From NCBI GenBank assembly GCA_029378245.1, contig JARKIF010000033.1, positions 124,001 through 188,000 on the forward strand: a DNA stretch of 64,000 nucleotides, given 5' to 3'. This DNA comes from Roridomyces roridus. Lineage: Eukaryota; Basidiomycota; Agaricomycetes; Agaricales; Mycenaceae. This document shows positions 11,794-24,349 of the stretch, in pieces. Made by a program: the position numbers and the translations under genes. Each line of letters opens with the position of its first letter. Within the stretch, counting starts at the first letter, position 1. The notes under the pieces are model-generated. The model was given only the letters and a program-made list of their open reading frames with translations, made no database searches and was not told where the DNA came from.

Positions 11794-12438
11794 CTAGTAA
11801 TCCCCAGCTGCGCCTTCTCCCCATTCCATCCACTCCTCCTCGGTCGCCAGTGGTCCGTCGCTGGGGTCCGTCGACGGGCCAAGGGAACCGGCCATAGTCG
11901 ACGCGGCGGTGCCGAATGTGATGAGGGTGAAGACAAAGGAGGCGAGGACGAAGAGGATCTGCAGCCCACCGAGGAGCAGCCTGATGAGCTCATTCGTCGT
12001 CGGAAGGAGCGTTAGGTCGATCATGCTCGAGTCATCGTCGATCCCACCGCGGGAGAGGAGGAGAGCGGCGGTGACGATGGGTGTGCTCGTGAGGGTGAGG
12101 AACGCCAGGAGCGTCGACGAGGAGGAGTCGGATGCCGTGCTGGGGGTAGCAGCTTTGCCACCCTCCTTTTTCGACTTTTTGGGCTTGTTGGGCGACGAAG
12201 CAGACGTGCGGCTACTCGTCAAACCCGTAAACGTCGCTCGGATGAGCCATATTAAAGAGCCGACGGTCCAGAGGAGTGCCAGCGCGACAGATGTCTCAAG
12301 GCCGCGCTCGGCAGCCCAATCGAGCGCGTAGGCGACATCGGGGTCGGTGATGTAGGACTTTGCGCCGCGTGCGAGGACGGTGAAGGCGGGAGGAAGGAGC
12401 GTGAAGTAGCAGAAGATGTCGATGTAGGCCTGGGCCAT
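11794..12438 (-). CDS. Predicted multi-pass membrane protein (TM)
   Basis: This is a single-exon gene of 214 aa starting MAQAYIDIFCYF. Four hydrophobic stretches suggest membrane segments at about residues 7-23, 48-68, 110-128 and 153-180. A charged Lys/Ser-rich loop (PNKPKKSKKEGG) lies between the second and third, and the tail is acidic (ATEEEWMEWGEG). The start lies 60 bp from the start of the divergent receptor gene NLR A. Two decayed copies (31358, 50345) sit next to copies of gene X, so this gene belongs to the duplicated unit. The family is not recognised. Confidence 0.72.
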   Translation of the reverse strand: MAQAYIDIFCYFTLLPPAFTVLARGAKSYITDPDVAYALDWAAERGLETSVALALLWTVGSLIWLIRATFTGLTSSRTSASSPNKPKKSKKEGGKAATPSTASDSSSSTLLAFLTLTSTPIVTAALLLSRGGIDDDSSMIDLTLLPTTNELIRLLLGGLQILFVLASFVFTLITFGTAASTMAGSLGPSTDPSDGPLATEEEWMEWGEGAAGDY

Positions 12439-12498
12439 GGTCGTGGCAAAGAGAAGGGTTACGTGATTCGATTGATCCGCCCTTCCACCTCGACTCTC
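12439..12498. promoter_or_regulatory. 60-bp bidirectional promoter between TM and NLR A
   Basis: Only 60 bp separate the two divergent start codons. The interval holds a palindrome-like TTACGTGA (near 12459) and a GATTGATCCGCC stretch. The flank of the decayed TM copies keeps related words (GCGGATCAA, ATCACGTAAGCCTT) just before their start codons, so the element was duplicated with the gene. Confidence 0.5.
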
Positions 12499-15400
12499 AT
12501 GTTCACCGGGAGCTCACTCATCGGTAAGTATACGAGATATCCTGCCCACGCATCTCAGTCCTTTACTTTCGCAGTGTTATCTGTCACCGGAATCTCATGG
12601 AAACCCGGCCCATTGCACGCAAAGCAGCCGAATCTCTACGTGGCGCTGTATCGAGATGGGAAGGAAATGCAGCGGACTCGGACAATTGAGAGGAACCTTC
12701 AGCCCAAATGGGAGCAAATGTTTAATCTGTGAGTCTTCCATTTCGCATGGATGTACCATGCATCTGATATTGGTCCAGGGCCGCCGATTGGGGTTCTGGG
12801 ATCTCATTACGCGTGTTTCACGACTCCAGTAATCCGTTCTCCTCAGACAAGTGTCTTGGGATAGCGACGGTGGATATACCTGCTTTGGCTGCGCGTGCAA
12901 CCCCGGAAAATGGTGCGTCCCCTGCTTTTATCGACCTGGGGTCGCTTATGAACAGAATCTTTAGTTGAGCAACTCCCGCTCACTGGCGGACCTGCGAACA
13001 AGAATTCGGGGACGATCTTGGTGCGGCTGATCCAAGACGCCAACCAAGTCGCTGCGTTGACTGTCGAAAAGGCCAATAAGGATACTCAGAATGTCGGGCT
13101 TGGAGGGGCAGCTTCGAAGGTCCTCGGCGCGCCGGACAAGATCACAGGCGAGGTCTCTGCCATATCATCTCTACTTCCAGCGGCAAGTGATCTGGTGTCG
13201 ACGCTGGAATCGGTCACTTCCAAGCTCGACATTGTCATCAAACTCGGGGACCAATTTGCCACGGTATGAGTTCCATGCTTGCCAACAACTGGATTCATCT
13301 TATTCGTAGATTCATCCATACGCAAATGTAGCCTGGAAGATCCTCACTTCTGTGTATAAAGTGTGTACCGGCTTGGTTCTCTGGCAATTATTTTTGCTGA
13401 CCCAATTATTAGGTTGTTCAAAAGCAGCAGGAGACAGACGGCAAAATCGTCAAGCTCGCGCAAACGATGGACGAGGTGTATTCCTTCGTGAAGGATCTCG
13501 ATTTCCTGCCCCAGAAGCTCAAGGCCCTTGAGCAACAAGCATCTGCTATTGTCAAACAGACTGTGGAATGTGCATTATTTATTCAGGAATACAACCACCA
13601 TGGATTTGGCAGTCAGTCTCCGTCTTCTATGGACTTCCATAGCTCACCTGACTGTACACAGGGCATGCGGTCGAGGGAATTTGGGACACTAAACAACAAA
13701 AAATCAACGATCTTTGCGAGACATTGCTCAAGCTGAAAGCGGCTTTCGAAGGGGGTCTCATAGTTCAATCTTTGTTCATGTCGACCAAGATAATGGACAA
13801 ACTCGACGGGCTTGGTACGTTGGCAGCCCCTCGCCCTCTCGCACTCTCGGACAGCTAATAATTGAATAGAGCAATCCGAGATGCTCAAACGTCTCAACCC
13901 GAATGACATGAACGCCGGTCTGCGCACCACCTGCCTCCCCGGGACGCGGCAGAAGCTGCTCGATGAGATCGCAGAGTGGATCACGGTGCCGTCGGCGACT
14001 GGGAACGTGCTTTGGTTGTCCGGAGTTGCCGGTTGCGGCAAAAGTACCATATCCACAACCATTTCCGAACGCTTCCGCGCCCTCGATCGTCTCGGCGCGT
14101 TCCTCTTCTTCCAACGAGGGAATTCAGCACACAGTGATCCTGCCGCTGTCGTCCGCACCCTCGCGTACTCTCTCGGCCTCTTCGACGCCCGGTTTGCGGC
14201 GGCCATCACAGCGGCGATTAATCGTGATGCCGGCATCGTGAATGCCCCCATTCGCACACAATTCGCCGAACTGTTGCTGGCTCCGCTGCAATCTGTTGAG
14301 CAATATATGGACGGGCCCATACTCATCATCATTGACGCTCTCGACGAGTGCGGGGACGCCGAGTCTCGTGGCGCATTGCTCTCCTTGCTCGCGGATGAAT
14401 TCCCCAAGCTCCCCTGCATGTTTCGTTTCTTGATTACCAGCCGCCGCGAGTCCGATATTGTCGGGAGGTTCAAAACTCGTCTAGAAGAAATCAGCCTCAA
14501 TCCTGGGATTATCGCTAGCACTGCCGACATCGCGGTATTTTTCCGGCATGAGATGGCGCAGATTCGAGAACAGAAGAATCTGGATGTTGCGTGGCCGGGC
14601 GAAGCGAGCATCCAGTCGCTGGTTCGGCTTTCTGGCGACTTGTTTATTTGGGCATCCACGGCCACCAGATTTATTGCTCGTTATCGTCCACAGCAGCGCC
14701 TGGATGATTTGCTCAGCCGTAAACAGGATGGATTCAACCTCGATGAGCTGTACAGTGTGGCACTGCGAGGTTCCGCTCCGTGGGACGACACATCATTTGC
14801 ACAGGACGCCCGGAATGTTCTGGCGTGCCTGGTTTTTGGAAAGGCGCCGATGACGGACTACACTATCGACAAACTCCTCGGGCAGCAGTTCTCCGAGATC
14901 CTCGACAACCTGGCCTGTGTTCTGTACTGGAAGCGTGGGGAGGTTGTTCGGGCCCTGCACACGTCGTTTATAGACTATCTTGTCAACCCGAAACGTTCGG
15001 CTGGGATGCCATGGGTTCTGGACACGGCCGTCGCACAGCACACGCTCTCGACGGCATGCCTGGGAGTCCTCCACTCCGAGCTCCGGTTTAATATCTGCAA
15101 ACTGGAGGATTCACATCTGGAGAATTCTCAGGTGTCTGATCTGGCTGAGAGACTCAACACTCTCATATCCCCACAGCTACAATACTCGGCGCGTTTTGTG
15201 TTTGACCACCTGCGGGAGACACAATCCGACTCAGTTGTTCTTCAAAGCCTGCATGATTTCTTTCACCATCAATTCCTGTACTGGCTCGAGGTTCTCAGTT
15301 TGCTTGGACACATTCCTCACGCAAGGGCATCCCTGGAAGCCACACTCAGATATATCAAAGTGTGTTCTTACTGGAATTATTCACCGCATCGCTTATCCGT

Positions 15401-17704
15401 TCGCAGCTCAACAAAAATCAAGCCAAACTTGAGGCTTTTGTCGCAGATGCTGTCAAGTTCGTGACTGCGTTTGCTCCTGCTATGCGGTCTACTCCGCACA
15501 TCTACCTCTCAGCCCTCCCATTTGCACCCGTGCAGTCGCTTGTAGCTCAACAGTATGCTAAAGCTTATCCGGGGACTTTGCAATACCAGAGACCAGTTGA
15601 CGATGACTGGCCTAGCATGAACAAACTGCTCCAGGATGATCCCACACCAATCTACTCTGTCCACATGTCCTCAGATGGGTCTAGAATCGCGTACGGCTCT
15701 TTTGACGGTGCTGTGCGTGTGTGGGACGTGGCCACGGGTCTTCTTGTTGCTCCCCCATCCCGACGGCACACTGCAGAAGTCATGTCAGTTTGTTATTCGT
15801 TTGATGACGAACAAATCGTCTCCGGCTCTGCAGACGGCAACATTTGGGTGTGGGATGCTGCCACCGGGGAGCCGAGGGCAGGTCCATTGAGCGGCCACAC
15901 CGATATAGTTTCGTCGGTCTGTTTTTCACATGATGCCTTGAAGGTGATCTCGGCCTCGGTCGATGGGTCGGTGCGCATTTGGGATGTTATCACGACTGAA
16001 CTCCTCGTCGGTCCACTCGTGCATCCCGATGTTGTACGCGCGGTGGATATTTCATTCAAGGCACCGTACCGTGTCGTCTCCGCATGTCATGACGGCTGTC
16101 TGCGCATTTGGGACGTGGAGACCGGAGCCCTCATCGTTGGGCCCATCAATGCGCACAGCAGGCGTGTTACTTCTGTGTCTTTCTCGAGTTCGGGCATGCT
16201 CCTCGCCTCAGGCTCTTTGGATCACACTGTTCGTGTTTGGGACGGGCACACAGGGAAATCAGCCGGGGAGCCATTTCGCGGACATGAAGATGAAGTTGAA
16301 TGTGTCTGTTTTGTACCTGGCGATGACGGATGCATCGCCTCATCATCTTCAGATGGAACCATCCGCCTTTGGAATGCACGCACGGGCGCCCCTACCGGCG
16401 AGCCACTCTCGGAACATAACGTAACTGTGAACTCAATCTCGTTCTCGGCAGATGGCCGCTTCCTTGCGAGTGGAGCAGGAGATACAATCCTGCGTGTTTG
16501 GGACTTCAACACATTGGACCCTGTTGCAGCCATGGTTCAAGATGATCAGAATCAAATCACGTCCATCTCATGGTCATCAAATGGAGACTGGATTGTGTCC
16601 GGCTCTACACAGGGAACTCTGTATCTCTGGGATGCCCGGTCGGGCGAACTTATCTGGGGCCCGACCCAAGGGCACACAATAGACATCAATCACGTCTGTT
16701 TTTCCCCTAATTCTGCGCAAATTGCCACAGGGTCAGATGATAAGACTGTCTGTGTTTGGGATGCAACTGACGGGAAACTTGTGCTGGGGCCACTCACAGG
16801 GCACCAGGATACAGTGATTTCCGTCGATTATTCTAGGCCTGACGGGGCGCGCATCGTCAGTGGGTCCGATGACATCCGAATTTGGGATGCGGGCACGGGG
16901 GACCTCATCGCTGGACCGTACAAAATTCCTGACGCTAAAGTCGGGGATGTTCATTTTCAGCCCAACAATAGTGACAGAATTGTGTCTTGCTCCGACGATG
17001 GTATCCTTCGGATGTGGAACTCCCAAAACGGCACCGTTCTCTTCCAGATCCCGGGCAACTCTCCTGGGTTTTCGATCAATTTCAGCTTGGACGGCTCGTT
17101 TTTTACAGCGGCTGCTCAAGGAGACACATTGGGTGTCTGGGATGCCTCTTCCGGCCAACCTCTCAGAGACCCATTTTCAGGGCACTCCAACATGATTGCC
17201 TCTGTTTGTTGTTCGCCCACGAGTGATAGTGCTCGAATCACGTCGGGGTCTGCGGACAACACAGTGCGGGTCTGGGGGATCCACGATCAGCTGGATCAAC
17301 TTCACGATCAGCTGGATCGACTGGAGTTGTACGGACACACCAGTGCTGTCACCTCTGTCCAATTTTCCCCTACTGGATCACAGGTTGCTTCTGCCTCGTG
17401 GGACGGAACAATAAGAATTTGGGAGGTACGAAGTCCATTTCATCTGGATCATTTCGTGTGGCTGACTTATTCGAAGATGACTCCTGCCGTTGAAATTCCC
17501 ATGGGAGATTCCCCCTTGATGCGCAATGGCTGGATCATGGGTTCTGCCGCCGAACTGAAGTTCTGGGTACCCCCGTGGCTCAGTCGCGGGCTTTACTACC
17601 CGCGGAATTCGCTCCTGATTGGCCTCAACCGACAAACAAAGTTGGATCTCAGCCGCTTCGTCGAGGGCACCAATTGGGAGAAATGTGCTGCTGGGACCAT
17701 TTGA
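12499..17704 (+). CDS. NLR A: C2-NACHT-WD40 STAND receptor
   Basis: The ten exons are 12499..12523, 12575..12728, 12779..12912, 12965..13263, 13310..13360, 13413..13611, 13662..13814, 13870..15359, 15407..17425 and 17477..17704, giving 1583 aa. All introns are 46-55 nt with GT...AG. Domains: a C2-like fold (about 8-105), a helical region (105-340), NACHT with P-loop GVAGCGKST (390-398) and Walker B ILIIIDALDE (489-498), then 14 WD repeats (about 920-1508) and a 75-residue tail. Such proteins sense a ligand with the propeller and oligomerise through NACHT; in Podospora, relatives control heterokaryon incompatibility. One WD blade (SGSDDIRIWD) lacks two residues found in NLR B. The gene is intact. 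Confidence 0.85.
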
Positions 17705-18135
17705 AAGGGAGAGGAAGGACAATATGTTTACAAGGGTAGATATTCAAATGGGTAAGGACAGTGCTATACGAGTAACATGCAAGAGGCCAATTTGACAAGT
17801 CATTACTGAGGAGGAGTTGACCGCCCCGAGCAAATGCGCGTGGAACCTTTCGAGTTCGCTGAGCAGACTCGACAGAGACATTGGTGCAGTTTGTGTGAAG
17901 GTTCTGCTGCCGACAAATATAATTATTTCACTCTCGATATACAGCATTAACTATCCCGATATATGTACATGCCACACCCGCGTCGAAATCCTCTCCTACA
18001 TACTCCTACTCCTACTCCTTCCGGCAATCCCGAAAGACGGAACGATACATCTACATCTCCATTCAAAGAGAGACTGGAGTAACGAAAATCGGAGCCGGGA
18101 CATCACCGATCGCGCCTGCCCTCGCTGCATGATCG
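17705..18135. other. Shared 3' region of NLR A and gene X
   Basis: This convergent gap of 431 bp recurs, rearranged, next to NLR C (34111-34421) and at the third X copy (51767-52030). It marks the duplicated unit. No gene is seen in it. Confidence 0.5.
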
Positions 18136-19309
18136 TCACCCCAACCCACTCGTCGTCCGTCTCAAACTCCCGCTCCCGAAATACATCCTATCTAGACCCT
18201 GCTCATCTTGCCGCGCCAACGATTCATCGCTTCCACAGACGGGCCCATCAGGATACCCATATCGGGCGGGGAGGAGGCACTCAGCAGGAGGAGAATGACC
18301 GAGACCGAGAGCGACACCACTCGTCCCTTGCGCGTGATCGTCTTGGGTAGCAGCAGCAACAGCGTCCACGTCCATGGCATCAGCAGGCACGGTAGCCGTG
18401 GCCACACCACCCTCCACACCAACACTCTGCAAAAACTGCTGCCAGACAGCTTCATCAGGCTGGAACACCCCGCTCGGCATACCCACAGGCATCTGCATCG
18501 TCTGCTGATGCTGCTGCTCCTCAACGGGCATGGGCATGGGCGTCGAAACCTCGGCTGGGGCATCGACATACCGCTGATACTGCGGCACCCTACTCTCCAA
18601 CCTCCCCGTCCCGATCGCCGGCCCCAATCCCTGCATAGCCATCATCATCTGCCTTCCACCCCAAGAAGCCCACCGCCCCCGATCTACAGGCGTCCCCCGT
18701 CCACTAGCCAGCGGCTCAATCGCAATATCCGTAAACAGATGCCTCAGCATCGGGACCCGCACGGTAGCGAGCGGTGGCGGCGGAAACGCAGGGGTAGCGT
18801 AAAACGACGACTGCAGACCCCCCATTCCCATGGTCATCCCAGAGTCAGGCGGGGTCTGGGGGTGGTGCAGCGCAAATGAATCAGCATCTCCATCCACGTC
18901 TACATCTCCATCCGCATCGGCATCGTCCTCGCCATCCAAATCACCCTCCCCCTCACTATCAAGCTCCCAATCATAATACTCTTCCTCCATAAAGAGCGAC
19001 GCATCCGGATGCGGAATCCCCCTCGCAGCAAAATAATCATCCGCCTCTTGAGCGACGAGCGCCCGGATGAGACCAGGTGGATATCGATTCCGTCTATATC
19101 GGGAAAAAAAAACTCGGAGTCAATATCTCATAAACGGGAAACAAGAGGAAAGAAGACTCACACTTCCCAAACCCTCATCCGACACGCAATCTTCCACAAT
19201 CCCCACCCAGCACTCGGGCCCGGCCCTCCTCTCGACGCAGCCGGATCCGGCGAGCCCAAATTGACGGCACCATTGCCAGTCATCCCCATGGCAACGTCCC
19301 CCTCGGGTG

Positions 19310-19350
<41 letters not shown>

Positions 19351-21599
19351 GGATCGTACACGGGTGCCGGGAGGAGCGTTATCGACCCAGCATCCTCGAC
19401 AATGACATCGACATCGACATCAGCGTTACGCTGCTCCTCCTCCTCCTCATCAGCACGCCTGCGAAGCGGACTCCCAGGACTGCGCACCACCCGTTCCTCG
19501 AATACAGGCTCTTCAAATCCACCTAACGCAGGTAGCTCGGGAGTCGGAGGCAAGTGCGAAGCAGAAGAAGACGTCGATGCAGAAAACTCCTCATCAGCCA
19601 TCGCCCTCTCCCCCGCACACCGACGCCGCTCAAGCAGCGCAGCCCACTCGACCGCACGCGTATGCGTTTGCCGTTCGGCATACCAGACATCGGCGTTATC
19701 CGGATAACCCTGCTGCTGCTGCTGCTGCTGATGCTGCCAAGCGTGCGGGAGAGGCCAGTCGGGTGATACGACTGGACCAGGCGCAGTCTGCATCTGCATC
19801 TGCTCGAGACCCAGCGTGCTCATGCTCATGTCGACGTCCATGGGCAAGAGCGTGTTGGCGTTCTCGCTGGGTGGGGAGATGGGCATGGGTACGGAGGGGG
19901 GAAGATGAGAAAGGGGAGGAGAGGGCGGTGGTGGAGCAGACATCGTTGGTGAAGGAGGTGATGCTGACGGTGAGAAAGCCGGTGGGGAATCCGGCGCTGG
20001 TGGCGGGAACGATGTCGATGCTGGCGCAGATGTCGCCAACGACGGCAATGCTATCGGTGGAGCGAACGGGGAGGGCGCCAAATCGTCTGGAGACAGCGAA
20101 CGCGTCCGCATCCGTTGATCTCGAGTTGGTGGTATCTTGGAGCTCGAGGTCGGACTCGACTCGCAAGCAGCCGTAGACTCGGCAGTCGTATCGACTTGAA
20201 GCGGGGCAGACGGCACTGCAGCGAAGGGGCAATCAGCGCCCGTCGTCTGTCTCTCCACGCAGCTGCAGGACATGGACATACCCATCGGCATCTCGACGTC
20301 CCCAACTTGCGTATCCACAGCTTCTCCCTTCACCTCCAAGTCTATGGTCTTCTCCTTCTCCTCCATCGCCACAGGAGACGCAGCGCATGGGCTGAGAGGC
20401 GAGCCGCCCGTCGACCCATCCTTCTTGGTCTTGATAGGAATCTGGAGTCGGAGGGCGGGAGGCTCGGGTGGGGCTGCGATACCCATATCGATCTCGTCAA
20501 GACGACCAGGAGCAGGACTGCCTTCACGACGGCCACGCACGCCCTTTGAGGGAGAACGGAGTGTGAGTGGGTTGGCGTTCTTTGTAGGCGTGCTGGGGAT
20601 GGGAGGAGGAGAGGGAATGCCGGGTGTCAGGGCGAGCTTGCGAAGGGCGGCAGAGGCGCGGGTTACGCGCATGGAGACAAAGGCTGTTGATGCGGCATTG
20701 GCGTCCTAAAAAGAGAATATAAATATAAGTATACCTCTGGGAAACGAGTGAGACGACGTACGGGATGGACATCAGTACTGCGAGTCCGCATACGCAGACG
20801 GCGTGGGGGCCCATCACCATCCTGCCGAGTCGATTTGGTGCGTATGCGTTTGGGAGTGTCGTCGGTGGAGGGCGGGGAAGGCTCTTTGCTTTTGCCTTTT
20901 CCTTTGCGTGTGGGTGTGGGCTGGGACTGAAGAATGACATGTCAGCGTCAAGAAGTGAATAAGCGCTCGAGTGAGAATGACGACAAGTGAGTGAGTCGTT
21001 GTGAGTGAGGGGCACGAGGCACGGGATGGACACGAGGCCGAGCCATTTAAGCCGCCGTGCAGTCCATAAGGTCCATACGAGCGACCACGGCCTCCACAGA
21101 TGACCCGTCGTCGCATACGGCTTGGCACCCCCCAGAATCGGCAGGGAAGAAAACCGCCTCCCATCACAAAAAAGAGGCAGAGAGGAAGAGTAGGAAAACT
21201 CACCTGTGAAGCACACCGCACCCTCAGTCTCTTCTTTATCCCATCGTCATGCAAATCCGGGCTCTTGCGCTTCCGCCCAGTGGTACCCTCCTCGGCGGCA
21301 TCACTGCTCGCACGACTACGCGTCTCGGAGGATGAGCCTCCCGTGGGACTCTTGCGTAGCGAGCTGCGAGGAGAGTGCGTGCGAGTATGAGCTTCGTTGC
21401 GTCCGGGTGTCTGGCGTGAAGAGGAAGAAGAGGAAGTCGTCGTCGTCGAGGGTGATGATGATGGCGAGGTGACGAATCGAGCACTACGTCTCGGTGGGGT
21501 GTTACTGCCGTTGTGTCCGCCACTGCTGCTGCTGCCAACGACAAAGGTGCTGACAGCTGGGACGGTCTTGAGGGTGGTCGTGCGCGTGGACTGCGGCAT
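18136..21599 (-). CDS. Gene X: large low-complexity polyQ protein, probably nuclear
   Basis: The model is complement(18136..19093, 19162..20705, 20762..20926, 21204..21599), 1020 aa. Introns are 68, 56 and 277 nt; the last is unusually long and could hide an extra exon. Residues 1-190 are Ser/Thr/Arg-rich with basic clusters (GRKRKSP, GIKKRLR) that could act as nuclear signals. The middle is Pro/Ser-rich with two Gln tracts (near residues 510 and 640). Conserved-looking parts are LWKIACRMRVWE and RNRYPPGLIRALVAQEADDYF, followed by an acidic repeat (EGEGDLDGEDDADAD) and TPPDSGMTMGMGG. No family is recognised. The ATG at 21599 is the first in frame. Two decayed copies lie at 31.9 and 50.9 kb. 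Confidence 0.65.
19311..19349 (-). repeat. CAG/CTG trinucleotide tract encoding Q13 in gene X
   Basis: Thirteen uninterrupted CTG units on the plus strand code for 13 Gln on the minus strand. The same site has five Gln in the copy at 32.9 kb and only three CAG units at 50.9 kb, so the tract is length-variable between copies. Confidence 0.9.
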
Positions 21600-23209
21600 C
21601 CGAGTGCCACGCTGTATACTCCTGGAGCTCGTGTTTGTAATAAGCCGGGGCCGGATTCGTCGAAATGGGGTGCTGGGTGGTGGAAAAGTGTGTTGCACGT
21701 CGTTAGCGTGTCGGGGATGCTACTTGCTGATCAATGTGAGTGAGCGAGGAAGACGACTCGGACGACGCTTTGTTTGGTCTTTGATGCGACGAGCACGGAG
21801 TGACTCGACCCATCGGCTCCTCGTCAGCGAGGTCCACGGCAGCGACGGCAGCGTCGACGGGCACAACGACGACGAGGGCAAGAGAGACAAGGTGCGAAGC
21901 ATCTCCGGATCGTCTCCGGGGAGGCGCTGTTATGCAAAATGGTACCATCCGCCCCTGAAATACTTAATTACGCGCGATGCCCCATATAAGTACTCGGTGT
22001 CTCTCGATGAGGAAACGCCGGCGTGATTCTCCAAGATTGCGGCAATACGCAATACCAAAAAGCTGATCACCAGGAACCTGCCAATGGGTGCTAATCACCC
22101 GAACGCAGTCCGGTGATCGTCAGCGGGTTCCTAAACGAGAATTTCCAATAGCCTGTAGTACGTAGGATCAGCTGCTAAAAACTCCGTTCTAGCTTCTTCT
22201 CCCCTGAAAATCCACGGAACCATTCCTGTGATCGTCAGTCCCTATTGTGTAAAGTCTCAAATGTATAGCCATCCGACCACACAGACATATGTATATATTG
22301 TCAATGTCTCAAGTAGATAAGCTTCGAGTTCTCGGAAGAGATCAACCACAAAACGGTGGAAACGCTTGAAGAGAATATCAAGGCGTGCTTGGCCGTCATA
22401 GAACCAATGCTTTTTTAGACTTGGAAGTCGCGCCAGAGAAAAACACCAGACGCCACGAGTGGAAGGGCCCGGGATTAAGATACATATCCAAGTAGCGAGG
22501 ACGCCGGTTCGGGTGGAGACAGATATCACGGGTAAATTCAAAACTTACGCCAGCGACGCACAAGTAATATGTAGCTGAGCCTGTTAGCAAGGAGTTGGCA
22601 AGGAGAGAAAGTTGCGAGGCCGGGGGATGGAAGTTGATTCGGATCAACGTTCAACCTGATCATGAGCTTCCTTCTTGACCTTGACGACGACAGTGACACG
22701 CATTCAATCAACTCCAACCATGTCTCCAGGATGGCGGCCACCCTGGAGACATGCGGAACAAGATGCCCAGGTCCACAGAACCCTACAGAACCAACTCTTT
22801 GCCAACTTGAATGACGATGATTCGGCTGGAGCGAGGCGTGCCGCGCGAGTCGTAAGTAGCGGCTAGCCTTTGGGTCGAAATTGAATGCCTTCTCAGCACG
22901 GACCAAGCCGCTGTCATCCCAGCCGTCGGTAAATGCAAGGTATTAGGTAAAGGCAAGACGGAACCGACTACTTATATCAGAGGAGCAGCAAAATTAGATG
23001 GAACAACCAAAAATGCTCGACTTTGGATGCTTAGCTGTGTTGTTGAATCTTCAAGCTCAAAATGCAGATTCTGAGCCTTTCTCAGATTAATAATTCCGTT
23101 TTTGTGTCCTCCGTCTGGTCATCTGGAGACTAGAACTGGCCAACATCTGCCTCAGATGATTACGCAAGGATAAATTCTGAGAATCTGTCGACGTGCCTCC
23201 ATCCTCCTC
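21600..23209. other. Intergenic, no gene seen
   Basis: This 1.6-kb region holds the 5' flank of gene X, with a TATA-like CTTATATGG on the minus strand near 21980-21988, and no conserved frame. A 12-bp inverted repeat pair (22719-22730 and 22742-22753) could form a hairpin. Confidence 0.4.
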
Positions 23210-23520
23210 ATGTCTGCCACCGACAAAATCGTTCTCGTCCTCGGCGCCAACAAGGGTAGTGTCATCCCTATCGGTCCAACTTTCCATGCAATTCAACGTC
23301 TCCATTATATATCGATATTCGGCCTCCAAATCGCTGAACAAGTCGCGTCGCTCAAAGATCACCAGGTCCTCCTCGGCAGTCGCGAGAATCTCTCGGCCTC
23401 CCCAACATCGAGCCTCTCACCATCGACGTACTTATCCTCCGACGAATTCATCGCTTCCGCCGCTGAAACCGTCGAATCGAAATTCGGCGAACAACGCTGG
23501 CTTCCTCGACATCCTCACGC
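23210..23520 (+). pseudogene. Short-chain dehydrogenase/reductase fragment
   Basis: The start MSATDKIVLVLGANKG is the first strand and glycine-rich NAD(P)-binding turn of a classical SDR. After a 60-nt insert that looks like an intron with a lost acceptor, GLQIAEQVASLKDHQVLLGSR continues the Rossmann fold. Then SSDEFIASAAETVESKFG appears, and in another frame NNAG, the SDR structural motif. Pieces between are missing and the frame changes at least twice. The catalytic Tyr-x-x-x-Lys is absent. Confidence 0.65.
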
Positions 23521-23813
23521 ACCCTTCTCAGCGACACATATGTATATTTGAATTCGAATCGAACCAGTCCCTCATCGCATCTCTGAATCTCAAGCCCGTA
23601 TGTACTTTACCCGACTACTTAGGGCGCCTGCATTACATCGTCCACTTCATCCCCGATCCGTCGTTGGCTTTCAATGGAATTGAACTCCGACTCGGATTTA
23701 CGTTTCCTTCGCAAAACACCAATTGTATTCCAAACCACAGCAGACAACATTCGACTACGATCCACAAAAACTACCAAACAACTCCGCACAGTCCAATTCG
23801 ACATCCATACCAA

Positions 23814-24349
23814 TCAGATCGGCGAGCAAGAGAACGAGCTCGTCATATCGTTGAAGTTCTGGGACCCGGAAAGGCCCAGGAGATAGCCAAAGTTCCAGGT
23901 GCCCTCGCCGAGGACGACGGCGGCGTCCTGGTTGTTGTTATTCCCCAACCCCACGGTGAAGCAACCAAAGTCCCTGATAAAATGGTCAGCTCTGGCACCG
24001 TGTTACGGAAACCAATTGGAAGTGGAACACTCACTGGAAGAAAGTGCAAACCAAGCCGCCGGGTATGATCGCGGAAGAGATCTCCTTGTTGAGGAAGGTG
24101 AGCCCTCCGACGAGATTGACGCAGGCGTCAGAGACGACTGGCACGTTGACGCCTCCGCGGTACGGGTTGACGTCGGGGCAGAGGGTGACCATGGGACTGG
24201 TGTCCTGAAAATCGATACACGATGAGAAAACAGTTCAAGAAGAGTGAAGGGCAGCGTACAGCGCCTTGCTTGCTTGGGGCGACGGTCGCCGCCGCCTTGG
24301 AGGCGAGGGCCACGAGAGTGAAGGTGAGCAGAGACTTGTAGTTGAACAT
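23814..24349 (-). CDS. Small secreted cysteine-rich protein (SSP paralog 3)
   Basis: The model is complement(23814..23973, 24035..24204, 24260..24349), 139 aa, introns of 55 and 61 nt in phases 0 and 2, as in the two paralogs 20 kb away. The signal peptide is MFNYKSLLTFTLVALASKAAA. Five Cys follow, all shared with the paralogs. Key blocks are VVSDACVNL, FLNKEISSAIIPGG, VCTFFQDFGC and NFNDMTSSFSCSP. The central part before the last block is Gly/Asn-rich. The gene is intact, of unknown family, and extracellular by prediction. Confidence 0.8.

Noticed and set aside
13613..14665. 350-codon minus-strand ORF antisense to the NACHT exon of NLR A
   Set aside because: It is a shadow of the codon-biased NACHT frame; the same shadow appears opposite NLR B and NLR C.
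22719..22753. 12-bp inverted repeat able to form a hairpin
   Set aside because: A single short hairpin without flanking structure or neighbouring gene end gives no functional clue.
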